Assembly (NCBI GenBank): GCA_021234155.1
Contig: JAJEKV010000240.1
Span: 555,568 to 619,567 of the forward strand
DNA: 64,000 bases
From: Isoetes taiwanensis
Taxonomy: Eukaryota; Streptophyta; Lycopodiopsida; Isoetales; Isoetaceae
Reading direction: 5' to 3'
The notes under the pieces: generated by a model
Database searches by the model: none
Told to the model about the DNA's origin: nothing
What the model saw: only the letters and a program-made list of their open reading frames with translations
Position numbers and translations under genes: made by a program
Part shown: in pieces, positions 46,605 through 58,374 of the stretch
Position numbering within the stretch: position 1 is the first letter of the stretch
Layout: each line of letters opens with the position of its first letter

Positions 46605-47314
46605 TCGAGAGGTATATGTGAGGGGCTAACACCACAGGGCAGTAGGAGTAGGGTGTTATCACGGCTTAATTTTTATAGTGGTTTTGTGGTGATTTTATAG
46701 TGGTTTAAATAACAAGCTAGGTGTTTATAGCCATTTGGCATAACAAACTAGGTGTTTATGCATTTTTTATTGTGTTACTGGTGGGTAACACTCTAGCAAT
46801 CAACATTTGAGATCGATCCCGGCCTTAAAACTTGAGGGGCGGGGTTGTTAAGGATTAAAATTTTCACGTTGGGACCATTGTTCAGACAGTTTTACCGCCC
46901 TTCTCTGCATTTCATGATAGATTAGAGATGTCATTAGGTGGGATATTGGATTCCAATGTCCTTCCAGAGAGGTCAACAGTACAACTTCGTTGCCATGAGG
47001 AGTCCATTATTCATACAGTTTTATCGCCTTTTCACTTTGGCCCTCAAAGGCCTATCATAGTTGTGAGAGAAGGTCATTAGATGAAAAATTTTTCCCATGA
47101 GCCAGTGTTAAAGGAATCTCTAGAACGCCTTCATGGCTAGGAAGGGTCTCTACGAGAACAGCTTGTGCCACCAAAAGTGCCTAGCGAACGAGAGGCCCAG
47201 CAAGATTCCCATCATTTTTTGTCGAAGGAACCTTGGCATAGATCATTTGCAAAGAAGCTACCCCAAAGGATCTCATCAATTTTTGGTCCGCTTTTGGTGA
47301 TCCCTATCAATGCG
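46605..47314. other. Intergenic sequence
   Basis: Small repeats ('aacaagctaggtgtttat' and 'aacaaactaggtgtttat' at about 46711 and 46743). No gene. Confidence 0.35.
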
Positions 47315-48112
47315 AGGGGAGTATGATTTGCTACATCCATGATTGTGCCTACCTTGAAATAGGCGAGAACTCTTACAATTGATAGTTGACTTGGTTTAAT
47401 TCGGTGGTAAGAGGTGCAATGCGGGATTTGACAACTCAAAGGCGGGCTTTGATCGGTATCGCACACAAGACAAGCAATATATTGAGGTGGGCATATAAAC
47501 ATCTCGAGCAGGGACCATCAACCTACGCATCGACCTAATGAGCAGGATCGGTATTCCCCGGCATGTAATGCCCCGAATTTGAGAATAATAGGGGTTATAG
47601 AGACAAAAGCGAAGGGCACTTGGATATGGATGGCGTTGCAATTCTTTAATGATGTCATGCATGTGTATATGGGGTAGTATCGCTACTAGAGTGGGAGGCG
47701 GCAAGGATCGATCATCCATCTTTTAATTTGATTTCGATGCGATCGGCCCGACCCCATGTTCTAAAAGCGTAAAACCACCTTAAGGGGGCTAGTTTTCAGT
47801 GCATGAGGAACCCTATCCTCGTCAACTGTGTAATCATAAGGAGTAGCTATGCAAAGCGAGGGAAGCGCACCTACAAAAGAAATGGCCAGTCTACAGGAGA
47901 GGCACATCAATTATTATAGACCAATGGCCTTCTAACCCCTAGATTGGCAATGTCTAGATAATATAGTTGTGTGTATTTATTTTGTTTCATTTTGTTTGAT
48001 ATTCGGGCACTTTCGCCTTGTTCTCTTGTTTGGCTTCAGGCCCACATTTCTATTCCGCCCCATGGGCCTTTGTTGGTCTCCGTAGACGTTAGAATTCTAT
48101 TTATCTATCTCA
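47315..48112 (+). mobile_element. 3' part of unclassified retroelement, copy 2 (upstream of U1-C 5' end)
   Basis: Homologous to 41570-42425 in the same orientation. It ends 'tggtctccgtagacgttag' and then CTATTTATCTATC units. The two copies flank the U1-C gene as direct repeats about 6 kb apart. Confidence 0.65.
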
Positions 48113-49569
48113 AGGGGGGTTCACACATGTATTCCGTGGAATACGTAATGCGTGAACGAATTTTTTTTTTGAAAAAAAAAAAAAAAAAAGAGTACGTATA
48201 CATGCGGTATCTCTTACGTTTTGGCGCCTCGGATGTAAGGATTTTCCGCGGTTGGGGATAGTTTTCTTGGATCGACTAAAGGGATTAGAATACGTTTTGA
48301 ATTTTGGGAATTGAAGCTTCTTTGCCGGATATCGTTTAAGGGATTTGGGCTATTTGAGGGTAATCTTTTGATGTTTTTTTTTTTTCTATATTTTTATAAC
48401 TATAATGATTTCTTGTAGAAGTCAATGCTTTATTTATTGGTTTTGATTTGATACAACAATTTAAAGCTATGCCTAAATGGCATATGTTCGGTTAAGCCAT
48501 GAAATACTAGTCAAATGCCGAATATAGCACTATTACATTTCGTTTTGCCGGAAACGACTAGGCTAGGATCTCCATAGCTAGCCCTTGTTGGTTGTTGCAG
48601 ATGGAGAAGAATAAAAAAAACGGATATATTGTAGTAGACGAAATATCCGTTGAAGGCAATGCCTCGGCAAAAATCGATGATATTGGAGGAGACCGTCGGC
48701 TCTTATGAGGGTTCCAAACCTGTTAATAGCATTTTTGCCTTGGATGTTGCAGTTATTCAGAGCATAGTTGATGCTTATGTTATTCAAAAGCCAGGTTATT
48801 TGAGGGCCAGTGACATTGATATGGCTAATACATAGTTTTACATGAGCAGAGGTAAGCATTTGTTACCTTCTTTGGAACTGCAAGTTAGATCATATTATAT
48901 TACACCTGTTGCTTTGGTTACAAACAGAAATGATACATATTTCAAAGGGCCGTTTGGTAGCGATACCTTTGACCTGAAATAACTGGCTTGCATGAGCATG
49001 ATACGAATGCTCCTTGACATAGCAAAATTTTGCTTTATATTCTGAGATGCTTTTGGGCGGATATTGGCTGCACGTAGCATCAATTTGGAAAAGAAAACAT
49101 GGTTGTAAGCTACTGAGATTACATGAACTGGAGCAAGAAGTTTGAATCATGCCAAGATGCAGCTTGAAAAAATGGAAGACACATTTTAAGGTTTATTCAA
49201 CATTTTGAATTTTATGGATTGGAATATCTTGCATTAATCGATTTACAGCCTTAGCTGCTGCATTTATAATTTTATAGATTCAGGTTTCCATTTCATTCTT
49301 AAGCTACCACAGTTCTTAATGTTGTTTTTAGATCTTGCAAATTCTAAAATTCAAGGAGAAGCTTGTGTTTCTTCAATACTGCTGAATCCAAGTCTCCATA
49401 AAACATTTTAGGCTGCTTTAGTTTATTTATGTGCAAAGGCATGTCTATAATTCTAAATCACGGAAGCGTTCTATTCTGGCTGAAACAATAGATGGTTCTA
49501 TATAGCTCTTTAGATGGTTACTCTTGCATTTGGAGTTTGTAAACCTCACCCGTCTATGTTGTTGCTTAG
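48113..49569. other. Mostly non-coding sequence with one exon-like frame
   Basis: Adjacent poly-T and poly-A runs at 48162-48188 could be two abutting retroelement ends. A + frame at 48650-48835 reads VNSIFALDVAVIQSIVDAYV and IQKPGYLRASDIDMANT after 'gttgcag'. It looks protein-like but I cannot name it, and the frame upstream is broken. Confidence 0.35.
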
Positions 49570-49888
49570 ATTGATGCAGACCAACAACAGGCCGGTGAAC
49601 AAGGTGAAGTTGACTTCAAAGAGAATGCAAAGTTTGCTACACATGAGAAGTAACCAGTGAGTTTTCAAAGACAAAATCTTTATCAGAGCAGCGTCAGTAT
49701 CTTCCCATATTTTTGATTAGGGAAAAACTACTTCAGCTACTTTGTGCTTGCTGACGGATGCTGTTTTTCTCCATATCATATTTTCAAGTGTTTAACATGG
49801 AATGGGGTTTTGCCAGGTTATATGTGAAAACCAAGTCGTTATTGTTGTAGAAGAAACAGGCTCAGGAAAAACAATTCAAATGGCACAG
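49570..49888 (+). pseudogene. PRP16-type DEAH-box splicing helicase fragment
   Basis: PRP16 is the DEAH ATPase that remodels the spliceosome for the second splicing step. Three pieces match it in order. First, after 'ttag' at 49569: IDADQQQAGEQGEVDFKENA then KFATHEK and a TAA. Second: FSKTKSLSEQRQYLPIFLIR then EKLLQ. Third, exon 49817-49888 between 'ccag|' and '|gttt': VICENQVVIVVEETGSGKTI then QMAQ, the Walker A exon. In the family this motif starts GETGSGKT; here the first Gly is Glu, and the usual TTQ is TIQ. A stop and a deletion split pieces one and two. No DEAH, SAT or C-terminal domains follow. A decayed partial copy, introns kept, so derived from genomic DNA. Confidence 0.8.
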
Positions 49889-50766
49889 GTTTAACCCTCA
49901 TGACTCCTCCATTGTTTACATTAGTTCTCCTTTGTTCTAATAATTAGAGACTTCTAATTCTTGTTCATTGTTGGCTTTATCTTACATAACTGCATATCCT
50001 TATCAGATTGTTCAGTTTCTTGTGCCATTGCTGGGAGATCTCTTAGTTCCTCTTGTGCGCAGTATTACATGCTAGATATTGTCAGCAAATAGATAGTTCA
50101 GGTTGGTTCATATTTGCATCCTATATTCTTAGCAAAAGAATCTACATATTCTATATGATGCAATTGGAACTCTGGTAGATGCATTTTGCTGCCCCCCTGC
50201 GGTTTGCTAAAACAGGGCATAGAAAGATGAAACTTTTTCAGGTACATAATGGGCATTCTGGCTTTGTATTTTCGTTTGCCAAATTGTTTTATATATGTTC
50301 CAATTATCGGCCATTAGAAAATGGCTATTATGTCGATCTCTTAGTTCCTCTTCTTGATAGAATTTATGTCTATGCATCGCATACATTTTAAATGGAAACA
50401 ATCATTCATACTAACTTCACCAAAATCTGCGACAATCTCATTGCATAAGGCGGTAGCACCGGCATATGCAAGTTTCTTTTGTTTTTACAGTAAACTTGGG
50501 AAGTCATATTTAGTAGGCGCAAGCCAAGACTTGAGACAAATCTTTAGGCTCCTTGATCATCTAAAATATAGAAAGTTGGTTGGCATTTTTCCTGCATTTA
50601 AATTTATTTCCTACTTCTAATTTAAAATGATCGATTCTCTATCAACAAATCTGGGCTTGCGAGGTTGGAGCACCATTGGTCAATAAGAATAAGATCCGAG
50701 CCTGCTGGAGAAATAGATCTATTTTTTGAATCACTTTATGGATTTTATAATTATTAAACCATTGTT

Positions 50767-50767
<1 letters not shown>
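49889..50767. other. Intergenic or intronic relic sequence
   Basis: No further PRP16 exons were recognised. Frames at 50179-50620 have no family features. Confidence 0.35.
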
Positions 50768-50813
<46 letters not shown>

Positions 50814-51022
50814 TATTTTTAGCGTCCACGCCACTAGGCGACATCAATGGACATGTGACCACACACCACACTACATTGCTTGGTTGGGCACCCCAACCAC
50901 TTTACATTAGATGCGTGGGTTTTGACACCCAGCAGGTTCGAGTGCGATTACGGCGGTCTCGAACTCGAGACCTATAGTTGCTAGACCTAGTGTGTTACCA
51001 CTAGACTAAACGCTCAATCATC
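50768..51022 (-). mobile_element. tRNA-derived SINE with (CTAT)n tail
   Basis: On minus the head reads 'tttagtctagtggtaacaca' (A box, 51010-50991) and 'ggtctcgagttcgagacc' (B box, 50972-50955). The body contains 'aatgtaaagtggttggg' and 'acatgtccattgatg'. The end 'gtggcgtggacgctaaaaat' is followed by about eleven CTAT units (50770-50813). The body words 'aatgtaaagtggt' and 'cacatgtcc' are shared with the SINE at 39935-40172, so both are one family. The last 15 or so bases before the tail equal the LINE 3' module. Confidence 0.85.
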
Positions 51023-52324
51023 GGGATGATATTCTTAGGAGTTTTTGCCAGATATATCCCATGTGTTCAGTTTGGTCTGCGTTTATTGCTAATGCATATG
51101 ATCGCTACGTTTGCCTCCTGTTGTTTCTATTAATCTCTATATTTTTTTTTATCTGGCAAGCAACTGAATTCTAGGCCTCTTTAGCCATTGCAAAGGCCAT
51201 TCACAACAATATATATGGGGTTATTAAGTATTGAAATTGAAATTGAAATTGATTTATTCACACCGTCAGACCCTCAGGTCCATTGCAGCTCCTTTGAGTT
51301 GACGGCAGAAGGAAAATGGGTCTCAAAAGAAAATGGGTCTCAAAAGCAGTGCGGCAAATGCTTGGAAATCTATCCCTTTGAGAAACTACAATCACAATTA
51401 GGGATGAAGATGGTATCGAGTGTAATACATTGTTGTGCCTTGGGAATTTGGCTTCAATTGCTTTATAGAACCTTGGGACTATATCGCCAACAGTTTCACT
51501 CTTTCATGTAATGAATCTCAAATTAATTTAAATATTTCATAAGTTACTAGTTTTCTTGACATGGGTGGGGAAGATATTGATACTATATTTTTTTCCATTC
51601 GCGACCTCGATACTTTCAAATGTTAATGCCACCACTAATTTTCGACACCGATAGCTCAGGTTCAACGATGTAGAGATTCAAATAAAACTTATTTTGCTAG
51701 CCCACAATTAGGTTCTACAATTTGGATATTACTGCCCATGCTAATTTACACACACATTCCATAAGCTCTTATAAGCGTCAACATATGTCTGTGCAGATAA
51801 TGCCTGAATCCTACATTCTTTATAAATTCGTGCTTGCTCATTAATCATTTGTTTAATTCATTTAATACATCTCCTTTAAGACACATTTAACAAAAAAAAT
51901 AAACATGATGTGAATTGCATTAATTGTTGTTGTTAACATCACAATTGTTATTTATAGTCATGCTTAATCTTTGGCAATGCATTTCTCGAACAACAAAGTT
52001 AGGTAGCATATGCATGGTCAATAGCATTGGCATTCGACAAAACTTGTAGAGCTTGCAACATTCGTACTTGGAGGTAAATGTAAGATAGAGGGTAGGCTAC
52101 ATGAATAAATTACTCGACATAAAAATAAGGTTAAGGGTAGGGTAAATTGTGCGTAGACTCGATGTAAAAGTATGGAATCGGGTAATGCCGCCCGACAACA
52201 TGGAAGCAAATTTGTATACATAGGGGTTTCTATGGAGGGGCAAAATTTGTATACATAGGGTTTTTCCCACGATGCACGTACATGCCATATGCCCCTAACA
52301 TAGAGGTGAACCCCCTAACAGGGA
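51023..52324. other. Intergenic sequence, no gene recognised
   Basis: Only short frames. The word 'aaatttgtatacataggg' is duplicated at about 52207 and 52245. Confidence 0.4.
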
Positions 52325-52396
52325 TCTATCTATCTACCTACCTACCTACCTACCTACCTACCTACCTATCCATCCATCCTTCCTTCCCTCCTTCCT
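52325..52396 (+). repeat. Compound CTAT/CTAC/CATC/CTTC microsatellite
   Basis: Tetranucleotide units change from CTAT to CTAC, then CATC and CTTC/CTCC over about 70 bases. It resembles the tails of the LINE/SINE family but no 3' module precedes it. Confidence 0.9.
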
Positions 52397-52897
52397 ATAC
52401 TTCTCTTTGGTCCCCAAATTGGATTACGGCGCAATTTTGTATGCGAGACCCCCCTTTGCCTTTGGAAGTCGGCAAGCGAGAATAATGTTGAGCTAGGCAC
52501 CAACATTTGCCTGATGTTGCCATAGCCCAACCAACTGCCTCTTGGCCTTGCCTAGCCTGGCCACAGCCCTGCCATAGCCTGCCTAGCCCTGCCAGACCTG
52601 ACAAGCCCCTTCCATAGCCTAAACCTTGCTTGATGTGCCATACCCTATGGTCATTGCCCGCAGTAGCCGTTGTCGGACTCACCCCTAGCGGTGAGCTTCC
52701 CTGCACCATGACAGGGCCTCGGGCAAACCCGGCTTCCTGCCCATCAAGTTGTTGTGGGGGTATATGTGGACCCTCAAGTCCATTACCAACCCGAATGTAT
52801 GATCTTAGTGAGCATAGCGATGCCCTTCGTAGTATTATGTGTAGCGGCTGGTCGGGTCTGACCAAAAGAGCATCCTTAATACTTTGGTTGAGAGTAT
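52397..52897. other. GC-rich stretch with imperfect CCTAGCC/CCTGCC repeats
   Basis: Between 52535 and 52622 words such as 'gcctagcc', 'ccctgccatagcctgcc' recur. Frames on both strands are by-products of the repeat. Confidence 0.5.
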
Positions 52898-54427
52898 TGT
52901 GACGTTCAAAGACGATTATCGGTCCGGTCCCAATATTTTCTTTGCTCTAAATCATCGCGTACCGCCATCGATTGATGTGTACCGAGCGTGTAGCTAAGCA
53001 AGTAGCACCCTAGGGGGCAACTTGCAAGATGTGTGTGTGCACATTTATTCATGTGTACACTTTAGCCCACTTAATTAATATAGGCAAGTGGGCCACATCC
53101 AATATCCCACATGCTCAAGGGTTGATGGAAACCCTAGCCCTAACTTATAGTCTATATAAGGCATACGAAACTCCAACTTTCCATTTTTTAGTCCACGACC
53201 TTCTAGAGCTTCGTTTAGCTTGCCCCAAGAGCCAATCTCGACTCGAAGTGCATGCGGCGGCCTAGCTCAACGGCTTCCTTTCTAGCTTCATCTTCAAGAT
53301 TACTGCGGCTGGGCGCATTTAGGCGGGGAGGAGCAAGCCGGGGATCGGGTATTTTGCCAATTCAATAGTCTAATCCGCCTCCGGGCATAGTATAAGTAGG
53401 TTTAGCCTATTGAATTGCCCATAACGACCATCTAGGCCTCTAGATATCAAACCATAACTAAAGAATCTAACTTCTGTAATTTAGATTAAATCTTATTTTT
53501 TAGTTCTTCTATGATATGTATGTGATGATGATCTCTGTGGAATCATTGTATTGGGAAGGGGTTAGAGGCCTTACTTGACCCTAGTAGTTTGATGCTCCTA
53601 GCTAGCCCTCTTTAATGCACTATTAAATTGGCATGTGTACAAGAAACGGACACTGTTTGTGGGTGGAGGGACGGGCCCGGCTTACAAGGAGCTGCATGTC
53701 TGGCTCATGATCACGTCCCCTCTCGGTAGTAAAGCCTATCCGGGGACTACGATTGCACCTAGACCTAGGACCTACGCCCGCTTTGCGTGCGGACTTTGCA
53801 TGGGTTCGACACTCTTGGGGTGGTGGACACCTTCCATGGAGTTGATCAAATGCAGGCGGTGGCCCTCTAGTCCTTGAGCGGCATGCCAACCTCTAATGGG
53901 AGCAATCCCTACCTGCCCCCCGCCGGGAGGGGGGGAGATGCAACCCCTCGGCTATGCATCTGGCGGGGCTCTGATCAAGTCCCAAGACTTTTCAACCTAC
54001 TCTGCAAAAGTGTGCACGGGAGGGGCGGATGGAGTGGACTACCTAAGCCATGTTCTTATGCGGCCAAATCCATTTCAAGTGAATTACATGCCGATGACAC
54101 GGAGACCCAAGCCGTCAGTCATTCCTCTTGAGTCGAGCCTTGGGTAGGATCTCCATATGTGATGTCTTGATCTTTGTCTATATGCGGATATGTGGTGAAC
54201 CATCCTTTGTGATGGTCATGTGATGTGATGTATTTGTACTTACATATATGTTTACGCTTCCGTAGCTAGGTGGGGGGAGACAGGGTAAAATAACCCCTTC
54301 ATTCTTCCCACTGGAACTCGTCAAGGTTGCAGTGATACGTGGAGGGCCTTGTATCAGCATGGAGCTGGTATGGGGATGAACTCTGTTTGTATATGGTGAG
54401 TGCACCATATGAGTAGGGGCGTCCGCG
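52898..54427 (+). mobile_element. Plus-strand LTR, about 1.5 kb
   Basis: It starts TGTGACGTTC (same first seven bases as the gypsy LTR) and ends GGGGCGTCCGCG (the gypsy LTR ends GGGGCGTCCGCA) directly before a primer binding site. A TATA-like word 'ctatataaggc' lies at 53151-53161. The body does not obviously match the 17149-18768 LTR, so it is a related but different family. Downstream gag-pol is not recognised, so this is a truncated element. Confidence 0.7.
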
Positions 54428-54428
54428 G

Positions 54429-54439
54429 TGGTATCGAGC
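54429..54439 (+). other. Primer binding site of plus-strand LTR element
   Basis: TGGTATCGAGC, followed by TATG; equals the initiator tRNA-Met PBS TGGTATCAGAGC with the A of CAG missing. Confidence 0.65.
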
Positions 54440-55879
54440 TATGTTCTTGGAGACCAAAGCCGGCAGCAGCCATGCTCGATGGTACTAACTTAGTAGAATT
54501 CTTCAACCTCGAAAAAGTGGGAAAAAAATTTTCTTATTTTTTTGTAGTTATGCTAAGCTAGTACTTGATTAGAATGGATCGGTGGCGTCCGTACATGTCG
54601 AGGGATCTTTCTTTGAAATTATCAGCCAAGCACTCTACGAAAATCTTGGGATTCATGCTCTGCTGATCAATTAAGATATTAGCAAACTTATCAAACTAAA
54701 TAATTTGTTTGGAATCAAAATTAAAAGACCTTAGGCATTGAGAAGATTCAAGCGATCTGAGGGCCTCAAATTAGAGAATGCGTGAAAGAGCCAAGGAACT
54801 TAGAGCTAGAAGAGATTTTATTTTCCATCACAAAAGATCAAGGGGAAGCAACAAGAAAATTGGAAAAATAACAAAGGAAATAACTGAACAGATGAAGGAG
54901 AAGGAAATGGATTAGGGCGATCAAAAAGGAACCTATTTGTAATCAAGACATCCAGAAAACCATCCCCAATGACAATTTCATAAAGAAAATATAGCATCAA
55001 TTACGAAATTCTTTGAAATCATGAGGAACATAATACGGATATATTTTTTACTATAATCTTTATGTCAATCGATCGAGGAAAAAGACTCGAAAGATACATG
55101 TTGCTTCAATGTACATTTTTCCAACAATCTGAATCATCAAATTTTCATTGCTGGGAACAAAAGAGTATACCAATTGAAATAGATTGTTCGAAAACAAATG
55201 AGTGGAGATGAAGGATTGCTATAGTTGAGAGGAGGATCCTTGAAGAAAACCACAAGAAAGTTTGTTTTGTGAAGATTTTGACATCCATCTAAAGTTGAAG
55301 AGAGGGGGATTTATGTAGAATGCTAGCCCCTACAAGGCTAGTTTGCAATTCAACAAAAAGTAGGATCAAATCTAATGAAATTCGAAGTTTTCCTTCAATT
55401 TCTATCAAGAATTAAGTTCAAATCGAAAAGAGGAAGTAAAAACAGAACGGTCAAGAAAATAGGTGCATATTTTGAGAGTCCCATTTTTGCTCCTCTTTCC
55501 TGGATATATAAAGTACTATATACCCATTCAATAAAGCAAAAGAAAAACTTGTAAAAAGAACTATAATTTCAAGTACGGTAGTTGGGGCATAAGTTATTCA
55601 CAAACTAGATCAAGTCTGTATATTGTATGTGCAAAGCATATAATATATTGTTTTTCTCGAGTTCTGGAATATAATAGCATGATTTCCACAGATTCCTAAC
55701 CACTTGATTTATTAAATCTTGTGTTGTTCACTTTATTTATGCTTTTCACCCATGAGGAAAAGACTTCTTTGCTCCTATAAGACTATATATATTTTAGGTT
55801 CTAGATGCGGGTCTTCAATTGTTGGGTCATCAATAGTTATCATGATCTACTTATTTGTTTCCGTTTCTCTAGCATCATC
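54440..55879. other. Remnant leader of the LTR element, then AT-rich sequence
   Basis: Starts as internal sequence after the primer binding site ('ccaaagccggcagcagcc') and loses any pattern by about 54700. No gag frame was found. Confidence 0.35.
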
Positions 55880-55992
55880 ATTACTTCAAATATTTTTTCA
55901 AGTAGTAATAGGTGTACTAGCCCATTGTATAGGTCCCATACCTCTTGGACTTCGTGGACCTTAAAAAGTTATTCTATTCTATTCTACTCCTA
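55880..55992 (+). mobile_element. LINE 3' module with TTCTA tail, plus orientation
   Basis: Reads 'gtactagcccattgtatagg', 'tcccatacctcttggac' and 'ttcgtggaccttaaaaag', then 'ttattctattctattctac'. It matches the reverse complement of 3544-3620 closely, including 'gtactagcctattgtatggg'. Confidence 0.7.
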
Positions 55993-57130
55993 TATCACCA
56001 AATTCCTTCAATGATTGATTAATGCAGTCGCTTCAACTTTTTACATTTTCAACCACATAAATGAAGGTCCAATATATTTGCAACATAGATTTTGTATGGC
56101 TTTTAATGCTATACTCTTGTAAAAGGTTATTTGAATACGATCAAGAGAGTCATGCCCATAAGTCCAAACCTTTGTTGCTAAATGCTAGCTCATTAAAAAA
56201 TGGAAGTTCTTAATTCGAGCATAGAAATTTCTTGCTAACTTTAACTAGATTAGCATGTTTTTGCCTGCCAATTTTCTTTTCTTCTTTAGAAATTGAGAAT
56301 TCTCAAATCCAACTAGCAAAATAAATTGCTTGTCTAACTTGCATTATTTTGTGTATTAGACCAAATAACCGCACTTTTATTTCTCTTTTACTATACACCT
56401 TCAAATCTATAAGCATACTCACTAGTCTAAAATTTGTTCCATTAACCTTTATCTATTTAATTTAGGAGTTAAACATGTGATTTTACCGCAAATCTAGTAC
56501 CACAAATCTCAGTTGATGGCATCGTACTTTCCTTGGTCCCCATACAAATAAACAATAACAATCAAAACTAAACAAAATGATGAACCACTTATGCCTCTTT
56601 ACAACAATTAGGGCAATGCGCAGTGCCCTGGCACCCTTTTTTTTTTTTCAATTGTATGATATGGTATAATCTAGGTTCAATTTCTAGAGGATGGTTTGTT
56701 TTCATCCTGGAGGGTGTTTACATCCCGTTGTTATATAATATGGTAGAATTGAAATCTACTAAGAAATTTGGATTCCTTCAAATAGTCAATGGTCATTTTC
56801 AATGGTATTGTCTAGTCAACATAGCCAATGTGTTAATGGTCAACTTCGATGGTATTTTGGTGGCATTCATTTTTTTGGGAATGGTCAATATAGCTAATGT
56901 GTCGATAGTCATTTTGAACAGTATTTACGTATAATGTGCAAAAGTGTTTGCAAGCACCAATAAGGTTTGGAAGTAATCTTCTTCTTTTTTTCTTCTTTAT
57001 TCCTCTTTTTTTTGGGTTGCCCCTAGGGGGCAAACCCTCGCTCATGTGGGTTGCCGGCACATTCTAAGTATATGCTGGAATATACTTAGCATATGCCGAA
57101 AACTGCTCCAAACCTACTGTTGACTGTAAA
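55993..57130. other. AT-rich intergenic sequence
   Basis: A run of Ts at 56637-56648 and the repeated phrase 'atggtcaa'/'tagtcaa' at 56783-56910. No gene recognised. Confidence 0.35.
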
Positions 57131-58050
57131 TTGGCGGCAATCCAAATTCCTTTTCTTAATGGAGACATGTTTTTCTTACTAATACTATTTATAAATTATG
57201 TGCTAAAATCATTGCTCTCGGATCCAAAGCTTTCTTCAAGGAAATATCATACTTTTGCCTTCCTAGATGCCAATTTTGAAAATCTTGATTTCTTCTTGGA
57301 AATTATCAAGCAATTTCTGCATTTGCCTCTAGTGTATATCTGAATTTAGCCAAAGCATAATTATTGGGGACATTGATCAATCCTATTTGCTCGATATTGC
57401 GTTCGAATACTATGCAAGCCTCTAAACTTCTTGATATGCCATTATCTCTCAATCCTAGTCTTAAAGGTTTATGGCGACCTATTTTGGAGAACTAAAAAGA
57501 AGTTAAATTATTTCAAAAATTGTTTATCTTTTTTTTGGTAGAACTTTAATTTCCAATTCTGTGTTGGCTAGTTCCCATGTCTCCTTTTCTTCTGGTCTTA
57601 TGGCTCCTAAAGTTGTCTACAATGAGCTTGAGAAAATTATCATGAAGTTTGTTTGGAATGGTACTCATTTAGCGAACTGGAACTCAATGTCTTGGAGATT
57701 TGGGTTGTAAGAATTTATACCTCCAAGCCTGTGCCTTGGCTATCAATTTTGTTTGGAGATCTTTAAATGATAGCAATAATGCTGCCTCTTACTTCATTAA
57801 ACCTACGGGTCATCCTACCATTAAGAATCATTTCCCTGACTCTTACTTCAATGATCTTCATCCTGCTCCTAATACTTCCCCTTCAATGCACAATATTATG
57901 ATGGCTTGGAATAAAGTCCACTCTTGCTTTAAAGTAACATGCCTGCCAGGTTGGACTCTTATTGGGAAACTTGAGATCCTATACCTTGACCGTTGGAATC
58001 ATAAGACATTTGTTACACATAGTGGTGGGTTGGAAAAACTTATATGATGC
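57131..58050 (+). mobile_element. LINE reverse transcriptase C-terminal fragment
   Basis: Plus frames read FAFLDANFENLDFFLEIIKQ, the block after the YADD motif, which itself is lost. Then come SNSVLASSHVSF, LMAPKVVYNELEKIIMKFVW plus NGTHLANWNSMSW, and CKNLYLQACALAINFVWRSL. This is the usual order at the RT thumb of plant L1-type LINEs. Several stops; inactive. Confidence 0.8.
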
Positions 58051-58374
58051 AGTATACTTCAAACCCAAATCCCTTATACGTACAATATGTATGTTCAAAT
58101 CATAAACTCAAATATTTATAGTCTTCCTCAACAATATTATGTTTTCTAACACTCTTAAACATAATAAAAATAAGGGCAAATTTAAAAAAATGCCCTTATA
58201 GCTTGGGATATTTGCAAAAACCCTCACTATTTTCTAAAATTGCAATTTCGCCCCTGACTTTTGTCGTAAAGCACAAGAACAATAAGAACAACTAATTTTG
58301 TTCGCGGGAAGGTGCATTTCGGCAACAAAAAACCTGAATTCGGCATAGCTCTTCTAATTTCGGCATCACATCAA
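58051..58374. other. Spacer between LINE and Mutator relic
   Basis: No coding signal; A-rich words near 58150-58200. Confidence 0.35.

Noticed and set aside
50945-51015. Free-standing tRNA gene
   Set aside because: A and B boxes are present but the acceptor stem does not pair and the sequence continues into a SINE body and tail.
55719-55964. 81-codon + ORF with hydrophobic segments, possible membrane protein
   Set aside because: It lies on the LINE 3' module and ends in its tail; the hydrophobic run reflects T-rich non-coding sequence.
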